A stretch of DNA of 64,000 nucleotides from Polaribacter huanghezhanensis (GCF_030444335.1 NZ_CP128595.1:806001-870000), one strand, 5' to 3'; positions 26,415 to 35,623 are shown, numbered from the stretch's first letter. The notes: generated by a model not told the origin, from the letters alone. Numbers and translations are program-made.

Positions 26415-26786
26415 ATGAAAACAGTGAATACAGTAGCTAGATACGTTTTAGGTCTAGCAATGTTAGTTTTTGGAGCTAACAAATTTTTTCGTTTTATGCC
26501 AAATATAGAATTATTTCGAACTGCTGAATCTTTTGTGGACTCATTAGATCGAAGTGGTTATATTTTCCCCCTTTTAGGGATTGCCTACATTATTGCAGGT
26601 TTATGCTTGGTGTTAAATAAAGCAGTGCCATTTGCCTTAATTGTTTTAGCCCCTGTATCTATAAATATCGTTGCATTTCATTTGGCTTATGACCCTAAAG
26701 GAATTTTAGTTGCAGCAGCGGTTGCAATATTAAACTTATTATTAATTTATACTAATTGGGATCGATTTAAACCTCTTTTTGAATAA
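26415..26786 (+). CDS. DoxX-like small membrane protein
   Basis: This 123-residue protein has four hydrophobic segments (about 7-24, 46-68, 72-90 and 94-113). The pattern VARYVLGLAMLVFGANKFFRFMP is usual for DoxX/DoxD-like or SURF4-like bacterial membrane proteins. These are thought to act in redox or stress contexts, but their function is poorly known. It is a single gene followed by a hairpin terminator that abuts the next start codon. Confidence 0.8.
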   Translation: MKTVNTVARYVLGLAMLVFGANKFFRFMPNIELFRTAESFVDSLDRSGYIFPLLGIAYIIAGLCLVLNKAVPFALIVLAPVSINIVAFHLAYDPKGILVAAAVAILNLLLIYTNWDRFKPLFE

Positions 26787-26836
26787 GTAAGACTTTATTT
26801 TTTTTGCCTTATTTATCAAGTCAAAATCACTATTTT

Positions 26837-26873
26837 AGCCATAGTTTATCTTCAAATAATCTATGGCTTTTTT
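26837..26873 (+). terminator. Hairpin terminator abutting the ABC ATPase start codon
   Basis: AGCCATAG (26837-26844) pairs with CTATGGCT (26861-26868) and is followed by a run of T that ends at the ATG at 26874. It should stop doxX transcripts. Because of its position it could also act as an attenuator of the ABC gene. Confidence 0.7.
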
Positions 26874-27803
26874 ATGCTTTCAGTAAATAGTATTTTTTTT
26901 CAATATCAATCTAAAAAACCTGTTTTAAAAGACATCTCTTTTCTACTTAAAAAAGGAGAACATTTGTGTGTAATGGGAGAAAGCGGTTGCGGAAAATCAA
27001 CTTTATTAAAAGCAGTTTACGGATTGTTAGATCTAAATAAAGGAACCATTTTTTGGGACGATACAGAAGTGTTGGGTCCAAAACACCATTTGGTTCCTGG
27101 AATGGATTTTATGAAACATGTTGCGCAAGATTTCGATTTGATGCCTTACACTTCTGTTTCAGAAAATATTAAGAAATTCTTGTCGCGTTTTTATCCTGAA
27201 GAAGCCCAAAAAAGAACACAAGAGTTATTAGAAGTGATTGAAATGACTGCTTTTGCCAATGTAAAAGTAAAAACCTTAAGCGGCGGACAACAACAACGTG
27301 TTGCTATTGCAAGAGCTTTGGCAAAAGAGCCAAAATTAATTTTATTAGACGAGCCTTTTAGTCAGATTGATAATTTTAAGAAAAACTCACTTCGAAGAAA
27401 TCTTTTTGTGTATTTAAAAGAAAAAAATATTGCGTGTATTGTTGCAACACACGACAAAAATGATGCACTCTCTTTTGCAGATTCTTTATTGATTATCCGT
27501 GATCATAAAATATTGGTAAACGACACTCCAAAAGATATTTACAACAATCCAAAAGAAAACTATGTTGCAGCTTTGTTTGATGATGTGAGCGAAATTACCA
27601 TCAATAACAAAAAACAATTATTCTATCCGCATCAAATAAAAATTGTTAAAAAATCTGAGCTAGAAGCAACCGTTTTACAAAGTTATTACAAAGGCTTTTA
27701 TTGGTTGATAGCAGCTGATTTTAATGGGCAAAAAGTGTTTGTAAATCATAATTATAATTTAGCCTACAGAAAAATTATTTTTTTTGAGGTTAAAATAATT
27801 TAA
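26874..27803 (+). CDS. ABC transporter ATP-binding protein, orphan
   Basis: This 309-residue ATPase has Walker A GESGCGKST (35-43), signature LSGGQQQR, Walker B LILLDEPF and the switch His in ATHDKNDA. After the ATPase domain (about 1-220), a further 85 residues or so (FYPHQIKIVKK...GQKVFVNHNY) look like a TOBE-type regulatory domain. This fits importers of the PotA/FbpC/CysA class. No permease or binding-protein gene is near, so the substrate is unknown. A terminator hairpin ends at its start codon; a possible weak promoter (TATTTTAG, 26831-26838) lies before it. Confidence 0.9.
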   Translation: MLSVNSIFFQYQSKKPVLKDISFLLKKGEHLCVMGESGCGKSTLLKAVYGLLDLNKGTIFWDDTEVLGPKHHLVPGMDFMKHVAQDFDLMPYTSVSENIKKFLSRFYPEEAQKRTQELLEVIEMTAFANVKVKTLSGGQQQRVAIARALAKEPKLILLDEPFSQIDNFKKNSLRRNLFVYLKEKNIACIVATHDKNDALSFADSLLIIRDHKILVNDTPKDIYNNPKENYVAALFDDVSEITINNKKQLFYPHQIKIVKKSELEATVLQSYYKGFYWLIAADFNGQKVFVNHNYNLAYRKIIFFEVKII

Positions 27804-27928
27804 AAAATTACCATCAAAAAGGTTTGCGTGTAATCTTTTAACGTATATTTGTTTTGTGGTTAAAATTTACACACTTATTAACATCAACTGTTTTTGTTGT
27901 TAATAATTTAACATCAAATACATGTATT

Positions 27929-29050
27929 ATGAGTTTAAACATCGATAGAGCTATAAAATATCATTACGATAAATTTCCTCCAAATAATTTAAACTATAGT
28001 GCTTTTATTAATGAATTAATAAAAGCAACTGATGCAATTGCGAGATATGATCAAATGCTTAAAAACATGCATAATAGCGAAATATTACTTGCGCCTTTGA
28101 GAAATCAAGAAGCAGTAATTTCTTCAAGAATGGAAGGTACAATAAGTACCATGGATGAAATACTAAAATTTGAAGCTGACAACGAAGAAGGTAATTCTAA
28201 TAAAGAAAATGCAAGATCAGAAGTTATTGAAACTATATTATATCAAAGGGCTTTGCTAAATGCTCAGCACTCGATGAAAGAAGGGTATCCTTTATCTAGT
28301 TCATTAATCAGAACTCTTCATCAACAATTACTTTTTTTAGGAAGAGGCGCCACAAAGTCACCAGGTGAATTTAAAAAAGAACAAAATTATTTAGCTGATA
28401 GATTAAAAAAAAATATTTTATTTATTCCTATTAGTCCTGAAAAATTAGCAGAAGGAATAGATAATTTATTTAAATACATTGAAGAAAGTAACCATCCTAT
28501 TCTAATAAAAACAGCGTTAATGCATTTAGAGTTTGAAGCTTTACACCCTTTTCAAGACGGTAATGGTAGAATAGGGAGAATGTTGATTACATTACTTTTA
28601 TGGTCTTCAGGAACAATTACTGAGCCTCATTTTTATATCAGTGGATATTTAGAAGAACATAAAGATGAATACATTGATTTAATGAGAGAAGTTTCAGAAA
28701 AAAATAACTGGGAAGATTGGTGTTTATTTTTTTTAAACGCTATAGAACAACAAGCAATTAAAAATTTAGAAATAGCCGAAAGTATTTATAAATTATATGA
28801 AGAAATGAAAGATGTTTTTGCAAATGCTTTATCCTCTAAATGGAGTGTTAATGCACTTGACTTTGTTTTTACAAATCCTATTTTTAGAAATAATAAGTTT
28901 ACTTCAAAAAGTGGAATACCAACGGAATCTGCAAAAAGATTTACTAGAGTCCTTTCAGAAAAAGGATTAATAACAATAAGAGAGGAAGCTTCAGGGAGAA
29001 AACCTGCCTTATATTCATTTGAACCATTAATGGAACTTGTTAGAGTATAG
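27929..29050 (+). CDS. Fic family protein (probable AMP-transferase)
   Basis: This 373-residue protein has an N-terminal Fic_N-like domain, a Fic core with HPFQDGNGRIGR (AMP transfer to target hydroxyl side chains), and a C-terminal winged-helix-like region (FTSKSGIPTESAKRFTRVLSEKGLI). The inhibitory helix motif S-x-x-x-E-G is present near residue 65 (SSRMEG), so this is a class II, self-inhibited Fic. No separate antitoxin gene is needed or seen. I chose the ATG at 27929 over one 25 codons upstream because MSLNIDRAIKYHYDKFPP is the usual start. It is a single gene. Confidence 0.93.
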   Translation: MSLNIDRAIKYHYDKFPPNNLNYSAFINELIKATDAIARYDQMLKNMHNSEILLAPLRNQEAVISSRMEGTISTMDEILKFEADNEEGNSNKENARSEVIETILYQRALLNAQHSMKEGYPLSSSLIRTLHQQLLFLGRGATKSPGEFKKEQNYLADRLKKNILFIPISPEKLAEGIDNLFKYIEESNHPILIKTALMHLEFEALHPFQDGNGRIGRMLITLLLWSSGTITEPHFYISGYLEEHKDEYIDLMREVSEKNNWEDWCLFFLNAIEQQAIKNLEIAESIYKLYEEMKDVFANALSSKWSVNALDFVFTNPIFRNNKFTSKSGIPTESAKRFTRVLSEKGLITIREEASGRKPALYSFEPLMELVRV

Positions 29051-29051
29051 T

Positions 29052-29501
29052 TTATAAAATTTTCTTTATAAGTGAAGTTTTTCCATTAAAAATTACAATT
29101 TCATTTTCTTGTTTACCCAACAATAAGTTACCAATCGGAGACGAAACCGAAACTGCAAAATAATTTTCGTTTTCAACAATAAGTTTTCCTGCGCTAATGC
29201 TTAAAAAATAGGTTGCTTCATTGGTTTTCACCAAACTTCCTAGATGTGAAATGGTTGAGTTTTTAGCAACATCCATTTTAGCCAAAGTTTCTTTCATTTG
29301 CAAAACACCTTGTAATTGTTGTCCTGCTTTTTCCATTTCCAATTGCAACATGGCGCGTCCGGTTTCGTGTTTGTCGCCAGCAGAACTTTTGGTTTCAGAT
29401 TGCAATGCTTTTTGATTGGAAGAAATAATATCTTGAATGGTTTGTAGGCGGTTGTTTACAAATTTTTCACATTGATTGTATAATTCTTTCTTTATATTCA
29501 T
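29052..29501 (-). CDS. GreA/GreB C-terminal-like protein
   Basis: This 149-residue protein has an N-terminal coiled-coil-like helical region (about 1-85) and a beta-rich C-terminal domain (SAGKLIVENENYFAVSVSSPIGNLLLGK) reminiscent of the GreA/GreB C-terminus. The acidic tip residues of true Gre factors are not clear, so transcript cleavage is not supported. An upstream ATG (29531) would add ten residues encoded by a dispersed repeat; I rejected it in favour of MNIKKELY. It follows the flavoprotein gene on the same strand. Confidence 0.75.
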   Translation of the reverse strand: MNIKKELYNQCEKFVNNRLQTIQDIISSNQKALQSETKSSAGDKHETGRAMLQLEMEKAGQQLQGVLQMKETLAKMDVAKNSTISHLGSLVKTNEATYFLSISAGKLIVENENYFAVSVSSPIGNLLLGKQENEIVIFNGKTSLIKKIL

Positions 29502-29531
29502 AAGATTTCTCGACTCGGATCGAAATGACAT
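29502..29531. repeat. Half of a dispersed repeat (ATTTCTCGACT...GAAATGAC)
   Basis: About 30 bp matching the right end of the element at 32419-32493 lies between the GreA-like gene and the flavoprotein gene. It runs to the flavoprotein stop codon and falsely extends the GreA-like reading frame. Confidence 0.65.
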
Positions 29532-30640
29532 TAATCTATTAACTCTGCTAATTCTTTGCCTACCAAACTACCAATTGCAATGCCCATTCCGCCCAAACGA
29601 ACTCCACAAAAAACATGTGTAGAAATTGATTTTACAATCGCTTTTTTCTGATTTCCAACTCCCATTATTCCGCTCCAAGAATGCTCAATTTCAAAAGCTG
29701 TATTTGGTAAAATAGTTTCTTGTAAAATAGTTTTTAACTGATTTTGAATGATTTCTGTTTGTCCAAATTCGGTGGTTTCTTCAGTTTTAAAATCAAGATT
29801 TCTTCCGCCGCCAAATAAAATTCGATCATCAATATTTCTAAAATAATAATAGCCTTTATCTAAATGAAATGTTCCTTTAATGTGTAAATTTTTGATTGGT
29901 TTTGTAATGATTACTTGCGCTCTTGCGGGTTGCACATTTTCTTGTAATAACTGTTTTGCAAATCCGTTGGTTGCGATAAATAGTTTGTTGGTTGTAAATT
30001 CAATTTGATTGGTTTTTACGGAAACGGTATCATTCTGTTCTGAAAAACTTTCAACTGAAATGTTATTTAGAATTTTAATTCCTGCTTTTTGTACTTTTAA
30101 AAGTAGTTGTGTCACCATTTTACCAGTATCGATTTGCCCTTCAAACTGATTGACACTATACGTTGGTTCAATATTTTTAAAGTTGAAACTGTTCTCTGAT
30201 TCTGAAAACACATCTTGCTTAAAAATTGGAAAAATCAGTTTATTTATTTGCTTTTTTTGAGAAGCACATGCTTCAAATAAGTCTTTGTCTTGAAACAGTT
30301 CAAATCCTTTGTTTTGTTGAAAACCGATGTTTGTATCTCCTAAGTTTTCTCTTAAAAGTCGCAAACCTTCCCAGCGTTTTTTAACTAAATTAAAAACTTC
30401 TTCTTCGGTGTGTGTTTTTAAATCATCTACCAATTCCGACAAACTTCCAAAGCAAGCAAACCCGGCATTTTTAGAACTTGCTCCTTGTGGCAACATGCCT
30501 TTCTCTAACACCAAAATTTTTGCTTTTGGATGCTTCTTTTTTAATTCTAAAGCACAATTTAAACCGACAATTCCGCTGCCTACAATCGTAAAATCAACAT
30601 TGCTAAACCATTCTTTAAGTTCCCAATAACTAAAATTCAT
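29531..30640 (-). CDS. FAD-dependent oxidoreductase, DadA/glycine oxidase type
   Basis: This 369-residue flavoprotein has an N-terminal FAD-binding Rossmann motif (VGSGIVGLNCALELKKKHP) near residues 20-40 and the DAO fold motif QGASSKNAGFACFG. At the C-terminus is a second FAD-contacting stretch (GVRLGGMGIAIGS). It likely oxidises an amino acid or amine with oxygen or a quinone as acceptor. The substrate cannot be told. It starts 4 bp after the acetyltransferase gene and ends inside the repeat before the GreA-like gene. Confidence 0.88.
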   Translation of the reverse strand: MNFSYWELKEWFSNVDFTIVGSGIVGLNCALELKKKHPKAKILVLEKGMLPQGASSKNAGFACFGSLSELVDDLKTHTEEEVFNLVKKRWEGLRLLRENLGDTNIGFQQNKGFELFQDKDLFEACASQKKQINKLIFPIFKQDVFSESENSFNFKNIEPTYSVNQFEGQIDTGKMVTQLLLKVQKAGIKILNNISVESFSEQNDTVSVKTNQIEFTTNKLFIATNGFAKQLLQENVQPARAQVIITKPIKNLHIKGTFHLDKGYYYFRNIDDRILFGGGRNLDFKTEETTEFGQTEIIQNQLKTILQETILPNTAFEIEHSWSGIMGVGNQKKAIVKSISTHVFCGVRLGGMGIAIGSLVGKELAELID

Positions 30641-30643
30641 TTG

Positions 30644-31123
30644 CTATATATTTTTCTCAAAACACAAACTTTTTACAACACCTTTGTATTGTCCATAGTT
30701 TGTATTCATCCGTTTGTAATTGCATTTTTGATATAATTTTACCGCTTCAACTTGTCGTTCTCCCGTTTCTAAAATACATTTTTTATAGCCTAATTCTTTT
30801 GCCCAATTTTCTAATTCGTTCAAAATTTTAGGTGCAATTCCTAAACCTCTCTGCTTAGCACCTACAAACATTCTTTTTACTTCAACCGTATCAGTATCAA
30901 AATGTTTGATGGCGCCACAACCAACAGGAATCTTAGCTTTTTCTGAACTTCTTTCAATATCTAAATAAACGACAACAACATATTTAATAACATCAATATG
31001 GTTATACTGATTGTAAAAATCATGATCTTCTCCGTCCGTGATTTTTAAATACGCATCTAAGTCTTTTATCAAATTGATAAAATCTGTGTTTTTCGAATTT
31101 GTTCTTGTAATTTTTATGTTCAT
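30644..31123 (-). CDS. GNAT family N-acetyltransferase
   Basis: This 159-residue protein has a GNAT fold. The acetyl-CoA pyrophosphate loop is in KQRGLGIAPKILNELENWAKELG (R/QxxGxG/A type), and the C-terminal NYKRMNTNYGQY segment is typical. The substrate is unknown. It is the first of a likely pair with the flavoprotein gene (3 bp between stop and start). Confidence 0.85.
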   Translation of the reverse strand: MNIKITRTNSKNTDFINLIKDLDAYLKITDGEDHDFYNQYNHIDVIKYVVVVYLDIERSSEKAKIPVGCGAIKHFDTDTVEVKRMFVGAKQRGLGIAPKILNELENWAKELGYKKCILETGERQVEAVKLYQKCNYKRMNTNYGQYKGVVKSLCFEKNI

Positions 31124-31177
31124 GTTTTATGAATTACTGTTTTCACAGGAATGACATCCTGCTGATTATATTCAAAA

Positions 31178-31192
31178 GACGCTAAGCGTCTC
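31178..31192 (-). terminator. Short hairpin at the dinB stop
   Basis: AGACGCT and AGCGTCT meet around one base, next to the dinB stop, with a short T run on the minus strand. It is a weak terminator candidate. Confidence 0.5.
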
Positions 31193-32273
31193 AAAAATCA
31201 AATTTCAATTGCACGAATACTGGTGTGTTTTTTTCGGTGTTTAAATTACCGAAAGATAAACCTAATAATCGAACCGAGTTTTTTAACTTTTCTTGATACA
31301 ACAACTCTTTTACAACTGGAAAAAACTCCTCTTTTGTTTGCATAAAAAAAGCAACTGTTTTGCTTCTTGTTTGCTGTGTAAAATCGCTGTATTTTATTTT
31401 TAAAGTGATGGTTTTTCCTTTGGTATTCGATTTCAACATTCGTCGTTCTAGTTCTTTTGCAATGTGTTCTAATCGCTCTACCATAAAGACTTCTGACGAA
31501 ATGTTTTCATTAAATGTCCGTTCTGCTGCAATTGATTTTCTGATGCGATTTGCCTTTACTTCGCTGTTGTGAATTCCTCTAACAATATGATAATACTGTC
31601 CGCCAGATTTTCCAAACAATGTTATCAATTCTTCTTTGGTTTTTTGTTTTAAATCGCTGCCTTTAAAAATTCCGTGGTTGTGCATTTTTGCTGCAGTAAC
31701 TTTTCCAATACCATAGAATTTATTGATAGATAATTCTTCTAAAAATAGAATTACCTCTTCTGGATTTACCGTTTTTTGCCCGTTTGGCTTGTTAATGTCC
31801 GAAGCTACTTTAGCAATAAATTTATTGATAGAAATTCCTGCGGATGCTCGTAATTCTACTTCGTCCCAAATGCGTTGTCTAATTTCTTTTGCAATTAAAC
31901 TAGCAGACGGATTTCCTTTTTTGTTTTCGGTAACATCTAAATACGCTTCATCTAAGGAAAGCGGTTCAACCAAATCTGTATAGTCATAAAAAAGGGCTCT
32001 AATTTTTGCTGATATTTCTTTGTATCGAGCAAAACGAGGTGGAACAAATAATAAATGCGGACATTTTTGTTTTGCTAAAGCTCCGCTCATTGCAGATCTT
32101 ACACCAAATTTTCTAGCTTCATAACTTGCCGCAGAAACCACTCCACGAATTTCATTTCCTCCAACCGCTAACGGTTTTCCTCTTAAATCAGGGTTATCTA
32201 ATTGTTCTACCGACGCATAAAATGCATCCATATCAACATGAATAATCTTTCTAAAAGGTGGTTGCAATTCCAT
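31191..32273 (-). CDS. dinB: DNA polymerase IV
   Basis: This 360-residue Y-family translesion polymerase has HVDMDAFYASVEQ at 13-25 with its metal-binding Asp, and SLDEAYLDVT with the catalytic Asp-Glu pair. A helix-hairpin-helix region (INKFYGIGKVTAAKM) and the C-terminal little-finger domain follow. The canonical beta-clamp motif at the very C-terminus reads FVQLKFDF, a usual form. No palindrome like the recA/dinD one was seen upstream. Dispersed repeats lie between it and the hydrolase gene. Confidence 0.95.
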   Translation of the reverse strand: MELQPPFRKIIHVDMDAFYASVEQLDNPDLRGKPLAVGGNEIRGVVSAASYEARKFGVRSAMSGALAKQKCPHLLFVPPRFARYKEISAKIRALFYDYTDLVEPLSLDEAYLDVTENKKGNPSASLIAKEIRQRIWDEVELRASAGISINKFIAKVASDINKPNGQKTVNPEEVILFLEELSINKFYGIGKVTAAKMHNHGIFKGSDLKQKTKEELITLFGKSGGQYYHIVRGIHNSEVKANRIRKSIAAERTFNENISSEVFMVERLEHIAKELERRMLKSNTKGKTITLKIKYSDFTQQTRSKTVAFFMQTKEEFFPVVKELLYQEKLKNSVRLLGLSFGNLNTEKNTPVFVQLKFDF

Positions 32274-32302
32274 CTTTCGAAAGTACGGAAAAGTTATTAT
32301 TT

Positions 32303-32410
32303 GTCATTCCTGCGAAAGCAGGAATCTATACTGAGAAAATTTAAATTCTTATGTTTTCAGAGTATTTTTAAAAAATTTAAAATAATGGATTCCATCAACG
32401 CGAAAATGAC
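32303..32410. repeat. Dispersed intergenic repeat, type GTCATTCCTGCG
   Basis: This 108-bp element starts GTCATTCCTGCG and ends CGCGAAAATGAC. It includes an inner hairpin CCTGCGAAAGCAGG and a matching GGATTCCATC portion. It resembles the widespread GTCATTCC-type intergenic repeats. It sits directly left of a second element. Confidence 0.75.
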
Positions 32411-32418
32411 AAAGAACT

Positions 32419-32493
32419 GTCATTCCGAACGAAGCATGAGGAGGAATCTTACCATAAGATTTCTCGACTTCGTTACACTACGCTCGAAATGAC
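32419..32493. repeat. Dispersed intergenic repeat, type GTCATTCCGAACGAAG
   Basis: This 75-bp element reads GTCATTCCGAACGAAG at the left and CGCTCGAAATGAC at the right, with GAGGAATCTT and AAGATTTCTCGACT forming an inner imperfect palindrome. The same family occurs at 37269-37359, and a half copy at 29502-29531. Confidence 0.8.
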
Positions 32494-32560
32494 AACTAGA
32501 GTTTTTTTGTCTTTTTTCTAACAACGAAGTGATCTTTAATCTCTACTCTAATTTTACAGA

Positions 32561-33388
32561 TTACTTCAAAAAATCAATACAAAGTTGTGTTGCTTTCTTT
32601 AATTCTTTAGATAAAATTTCTTTTTCCCAAGGATGAGAAGTGTTAAAAACATGATTCGCATTTTCAATTATTTCTAATTGACTTTTTGGATTCCAAGAAT
32701 GTAATTGTTTGGCTTCATCTATAAAAACAGACGTGTCATTATTGCCATGAATGATTAAATACGGGATTTTTAAATTAGCAACTGCCCGCTGAATTGTCAA
32801 TCGGTTTTCATTTTGTTTAAAGTCTTCATAAAACTGATAAAAATGGGGCATTTGTTGTTTTGTTCTTCTATTTTCAACATATTTTACGCCGTCTTTTTTC
32901 CATTGTTCTAAGTCGCCAGAAGTGGCTGTTCTTTTTCCAAAATCACAAACTCCAGCCAAAGAAATTACCTTAGAAATTCTAACGTCTTCTTCAGCTTTTA
33001 TCGTTACAATTCCACCAGCTCTGCTATGTCCGATTAATGAAATATTCTTTAAATCAACTTCGTTTTTAAAAGCGTTATTATTACAAACCCAATCAATAAC
33101 CGTTTCTAAATCGTCTAATTCTTTGGTGTAATTATTATTTCCAAAAGCTTCTAAATCTGGAAAATCAATTGGTTGATTTACCGTTCCGCCATTGTGAGAA
33201 AAATTGAATTTTACAAAGAAAAAACCAGCTTCTGCAAATGTTTTTGCCATCAAATTCCAAGCTCCCCAATCTTTAAACCCTTTGTAACCATGACAAAAAA
33301 TTAGTATTGGTTTTGGTTGATTTGACTCTTTGTAAAAAACATCAACCAAAATTGGTTTGTTGTGTTTTCCTTCAAGAATTGTGTTCAT
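32561..33388 (-). CDS. Alpha/beta hydrolase family protein
   Basis: This 275-residue cytoplasmic hydrolase has nucleophile Ser122 in GHSRAG and the oxyanion strand FCHGYKGFKDWG. A late His sits in ANHVFNTSHPW and an Asp in IHGNNDTSVF. The pattern is dienelactone hydrolase/acyl-peptidase-like, but the substrate is not known. It lies 3 bp after the LysE-type gene on the same strand, so the two are co-transcribed. Confidence 0.88.
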   Translation of the reverse strand: MNTILEGKHNKPILVDVFYKESNQPKPILIFCHGYKGFKDWGAWNLMAKTFAEAGFFFVKFNFSHNGGTVNQPIDFPDLEAFGNNNYTKELDDLETVIDWVCNNNAFKNEVDLKNISLIGHSRAGGIVTIKAEEDVRISKVISLAGVCDFGKRTATSGDLEQWKKDGVKYVENRRTKQQMPHFYQFYEDFKQNENRLTIQRAVANLKIPYLIIHGNNDTSVFIDEAKQLHSWNPKSQLEIIENANHVFNTSHPWEKEILSKELKKATQLCIDFLK

Positions 33389-33391
33389 TTT

Positions 33392-34021
33392 TTATCCATT
33401 TAAAACAACATTTTTTATCAACATAAAAATAGCAACTAATCCAGTTATAACACTTAATATCAAACTAATATCTTTTGTAAATTTTCCCGTTTTCTTCTGA
33501 ATCTTCTTTGCGTATTTTACATACAAAAACAGAATACAAAAAGTACCAATTGTAGAGCCAATACTAAAAAACACAATCGAAAAAGTATCAAAACTCATTA
33601 AATTAAGCATTTCTAAAGTTGTTGCGGTTCCACAGAAAAAAGGAATCGAAAACATGTTTAATAAAGACAATAAAATTCCTGATAAAAAAGAATTTCCTTT
33701 CCGGTCTTTACTTGCTTTGGCTTCTTGTTTTTTACTTTTAGATTGTTTGAAAAAATAAATTGACAATAAAAAGAAAATAACAATACCTCCTTTTTCTAAA
33801 CTTTCTAAAATTGTTGGGTTTTGAGAAATATATTTTGTTAACAGAATGGCAATATAGGCTTGTATAAAAACAACCAAAGAAACACCTAAGGAATAGTAAT
33901 TGGCTTCTTTTTTATTTTTCTCTAAACTAATTTTTAATGCCGTCATGTTTAACATACTTGGCGTTATGGAGCCGATAAATGAAAAAACAAACCCAAAAAG
34001 AAAGTGTAAAAGAAGACTCAT
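33392..34021 (-). CDS. LysE family transporter
   Basis: This is a 209-residue membrane protein with about six hydrophobic segments. The first (LFGFVFSFIGSITPSMLNMTALKISLEK) has the LysE-type proline in the first helix pair. It has a lysine-rich cytoplasmic loop near residues 93-108. It probably exports small molecules, substrate unknown. It shares a transcript with the downstream hydrolase. Confidence 0.75.
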   Translation of the reverse strand: MSLLLHFLFGFVFSFIGSITPSMLNMTALKISLEKNKKEANYYSLGVSLVVFIQAYIAILLTKYISQNPTILESLEKGGIVIFFLLSIYFFKQSKSKKQEAKASKDRKGNSFLSGILLSLLNMFSIPFFCGTATTLEMLNLMSFDTFSIVFFSIGSTIGTFCILFLYVKYAKKIQKKTGKFTKDISLILSVITGLVAIFMLIKNVVLNG

Positions 34022-34082
34022 AATTTATAAAGTATGATTGGTCGTTACTATTGCCAAAGATTACGTTTAATTTTGTAAAAAC

Positions 34083-34113
34083 AAAAAACGCATCAAAATT
34101 TGATGCGTTTTTT
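34083..34113 (-). terminator. Terminator of gdhA
   Basis: The stem AAAAACGCATCAAA / TTTGATGCGTTTTT lies just downstream of the gdhA stop on the minus strand. Confidence 0.88.
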
Positions 34114-34132
34114 ATAAATATAGTGTTAGTTT

Positions 34133-35476
34133 TTAAACCACTCCTTGATCTAACATTGCATCGGCAACTTTTACGAAACCAGCAACATTTGCTCCTTTTA
34201 CGTAATCTACATAACCATCTGCTTGGGATCCATATTCAACACAAGAAGCGTGAATATCATTCATAATTTGATGTAATTTTGCGTCAACTTCTTCTCTTGT
34301 CCAGTTAAAACGTAAAGAATTTTGACTCATTTCTAAACCAGATGTTGCAACTCCACCAGCATTTGATGCTTTTCCTGGCGCAAATAAAATTTTCTCTTTT
34401 TGAAAAACTTCAATCGCTTCTGGAGTAGAAGGCATGTTTGCACCTTCAGAAACACAGATAGATCCATTTGCTACCAATGTTTTTGCTTCATCACCATTTA
34501 ACTCGTTTTGAGTTGCACAAGGTAAAGCAATATCACATTTTATTCCCCAAGGTCTTTCTCCTCCAAAGAATTTTGCATTTGGATATTTCGTTACATATTC
34601 GTTGATTCTTCCTCTACGAATATTTTTAATTTCCATCACAAAAGCTAATTTCTCAGCGTCAATTCCGTCTGCATCATAAATATATCCAGAAGAATCTGAC
34701 ATCGTTACTACTTTTGCGCCTAATTCTGTCGCTTTTTGTGTAGCGTATTGAGCAACATTTCCAGATCCAGAAACTACAACTGTTTTTCCATCAAAAGAAT
34801 CTCCTTTTGTTTTTAACATGTTTTGTGCAAAATACACATTTCCATATCCTGTTGCTTCTGGTCTAATTAAAGAACCTCCCCAAGCAGAACCTTTTCCTGT
34901 TAAAACTCCAACAAATTCGTTGCGTAATTTTTTATATTGACCGAACATAAATCCGATTTCTCTTCCTCCAACACCAATATCTCCAGCAGGTACATCTGTA
35001 TTTGCTCCAATATGACGGAATAATTCTGACATAAACGCTTGACAAAATGCCATTACTTCTCTGTCTGATTTTCCTTTTGGATTAAAATCTGAACCTCCTT
35101 TTCCTCCACCCATTGGTAAAGTTGTTAAAGAGTTTTTAAAGACTTGTTCGAATCCTAAGAATTTTAAAATGGATATATTTACTGATGGATGAAAACGCAA
35201 ACCACCTTTGTAAGGTCCAATTGCTGAATTAAATTCAACTCTATAACCTCTGTTTACTTGTATTTCTCCGCTATCATCAACCCAAGGAACTCTAAATAAA
35301 ATTGTCCTTTCTGGCTCAACCATTCTTTCTAACAATTTTTTTCCTTGATATTTAGAATTGTTTTCTATAAACGGAATTACAGTTTCTGCCACTTCGTGTA
35401 CAGCTTGTAAAAATTCTGGTTCGTTAGAATTACGTTCCTTTACGTAATCCATAAAAGCATTTATTTTAGATTCCAT
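34133..35476 (-). CDS. gdhA: NADP-specific glutamate dehydrogenase
   Basis: This 447-residue enzyme makes glutamate from 2-oxoglutarate and ammonia with NADPH. It has the catalytic lysine region PMGGGKGGSDFNPKGKS, PAGDIGVGGREIGFM, and a Rossmann motif VSGSGNVAQYA. The size and motifs fit the hexameric NADP-type enzyme. An ORF start 22 codons upstream is rejected because the -7 box (35523-35530) lies inside that extension. It is a single gene with its own terminator. Confidence 0.96.
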   Translation of the reverse strand: MESKINAFMDYVKERNSNEPEFLQAVHEVAETVIPFIENNSKYQGKKLLERMVEPERTILFRVPWVDDSGEIQVNRGYRVEFNSAIGPYKGGLRFHPSVNISILKFLGFEQVFKNSLTTLPMGGGKGGSDFNPKGKSDREVMAFCQAFMSELFRHIGANTDVPAGDIGVGGREIGFMFGQYKKLRNEFVGVLTGKGSAWGGSLIRPEATGYGNVYFAQNMLKTKGDSFDGKTVVVSGSGNVAQYATQKATELGAKVVTMSDSSGYIYDADGIDAEKLAFVMEIKNIRRGRINEYVTKYPNAKFFGGERPWGIKCDIALPCATQNELNGDEAKTLVANGSICVSEGANMPSTPEAIEVFQKEKILFAPGKASNAGGVATSGLEMSQNSLRFNWTREEVDAKLHQIMNDIHASCVEYGSQADGYVDYVKGANVAGFVKVADAMLDQGVV

Positions 35477-35522
35477 AGGTTTTAAATCTATTTTTATTTG
35501 AAATTTGATTAATTTATAAGGG

Positions 35523-35530
35523 CAAATATA
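35523..35530 (-). promoter_or_regulatory. -7 box TATATTTG of gdhA
   Basis: This is an exact TAnnTTTG match on the minus strand, 46 nt upstream of the gdhA ATG at 35476. It argues against the longer reading frame. Confidence 0.5.
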
Positions 35531-35623
35531 ACTCTTTTTCAAATCTTTAAAATTAAAACTGAATTTTATTTTACTTCTAACGAACTCTTTTGCTTTGCTC
35601 TATTTTGTTTCGTTTAAAAATCA

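Noticed and set aside
29052..29501. 3-oxoacyl-ACP synthase, a name often attached to this family
   Set aside because: It has no catalytic Cys-His-His triad and only about 150 residues; the C-terminus resembles Gre proteins instead.
29501..29531. Longer N-terminus for the GreA-like protein (start at 29531)
   Set aside because: The extra ten residues are encoded by a dispersed repeat; the internal ATG gives the natural start.
32202..32492. Plus-strand reading frame of 96 codons
   Set aside because: It covers the antisense of dinB and the two dispersed repeats; no protein features.
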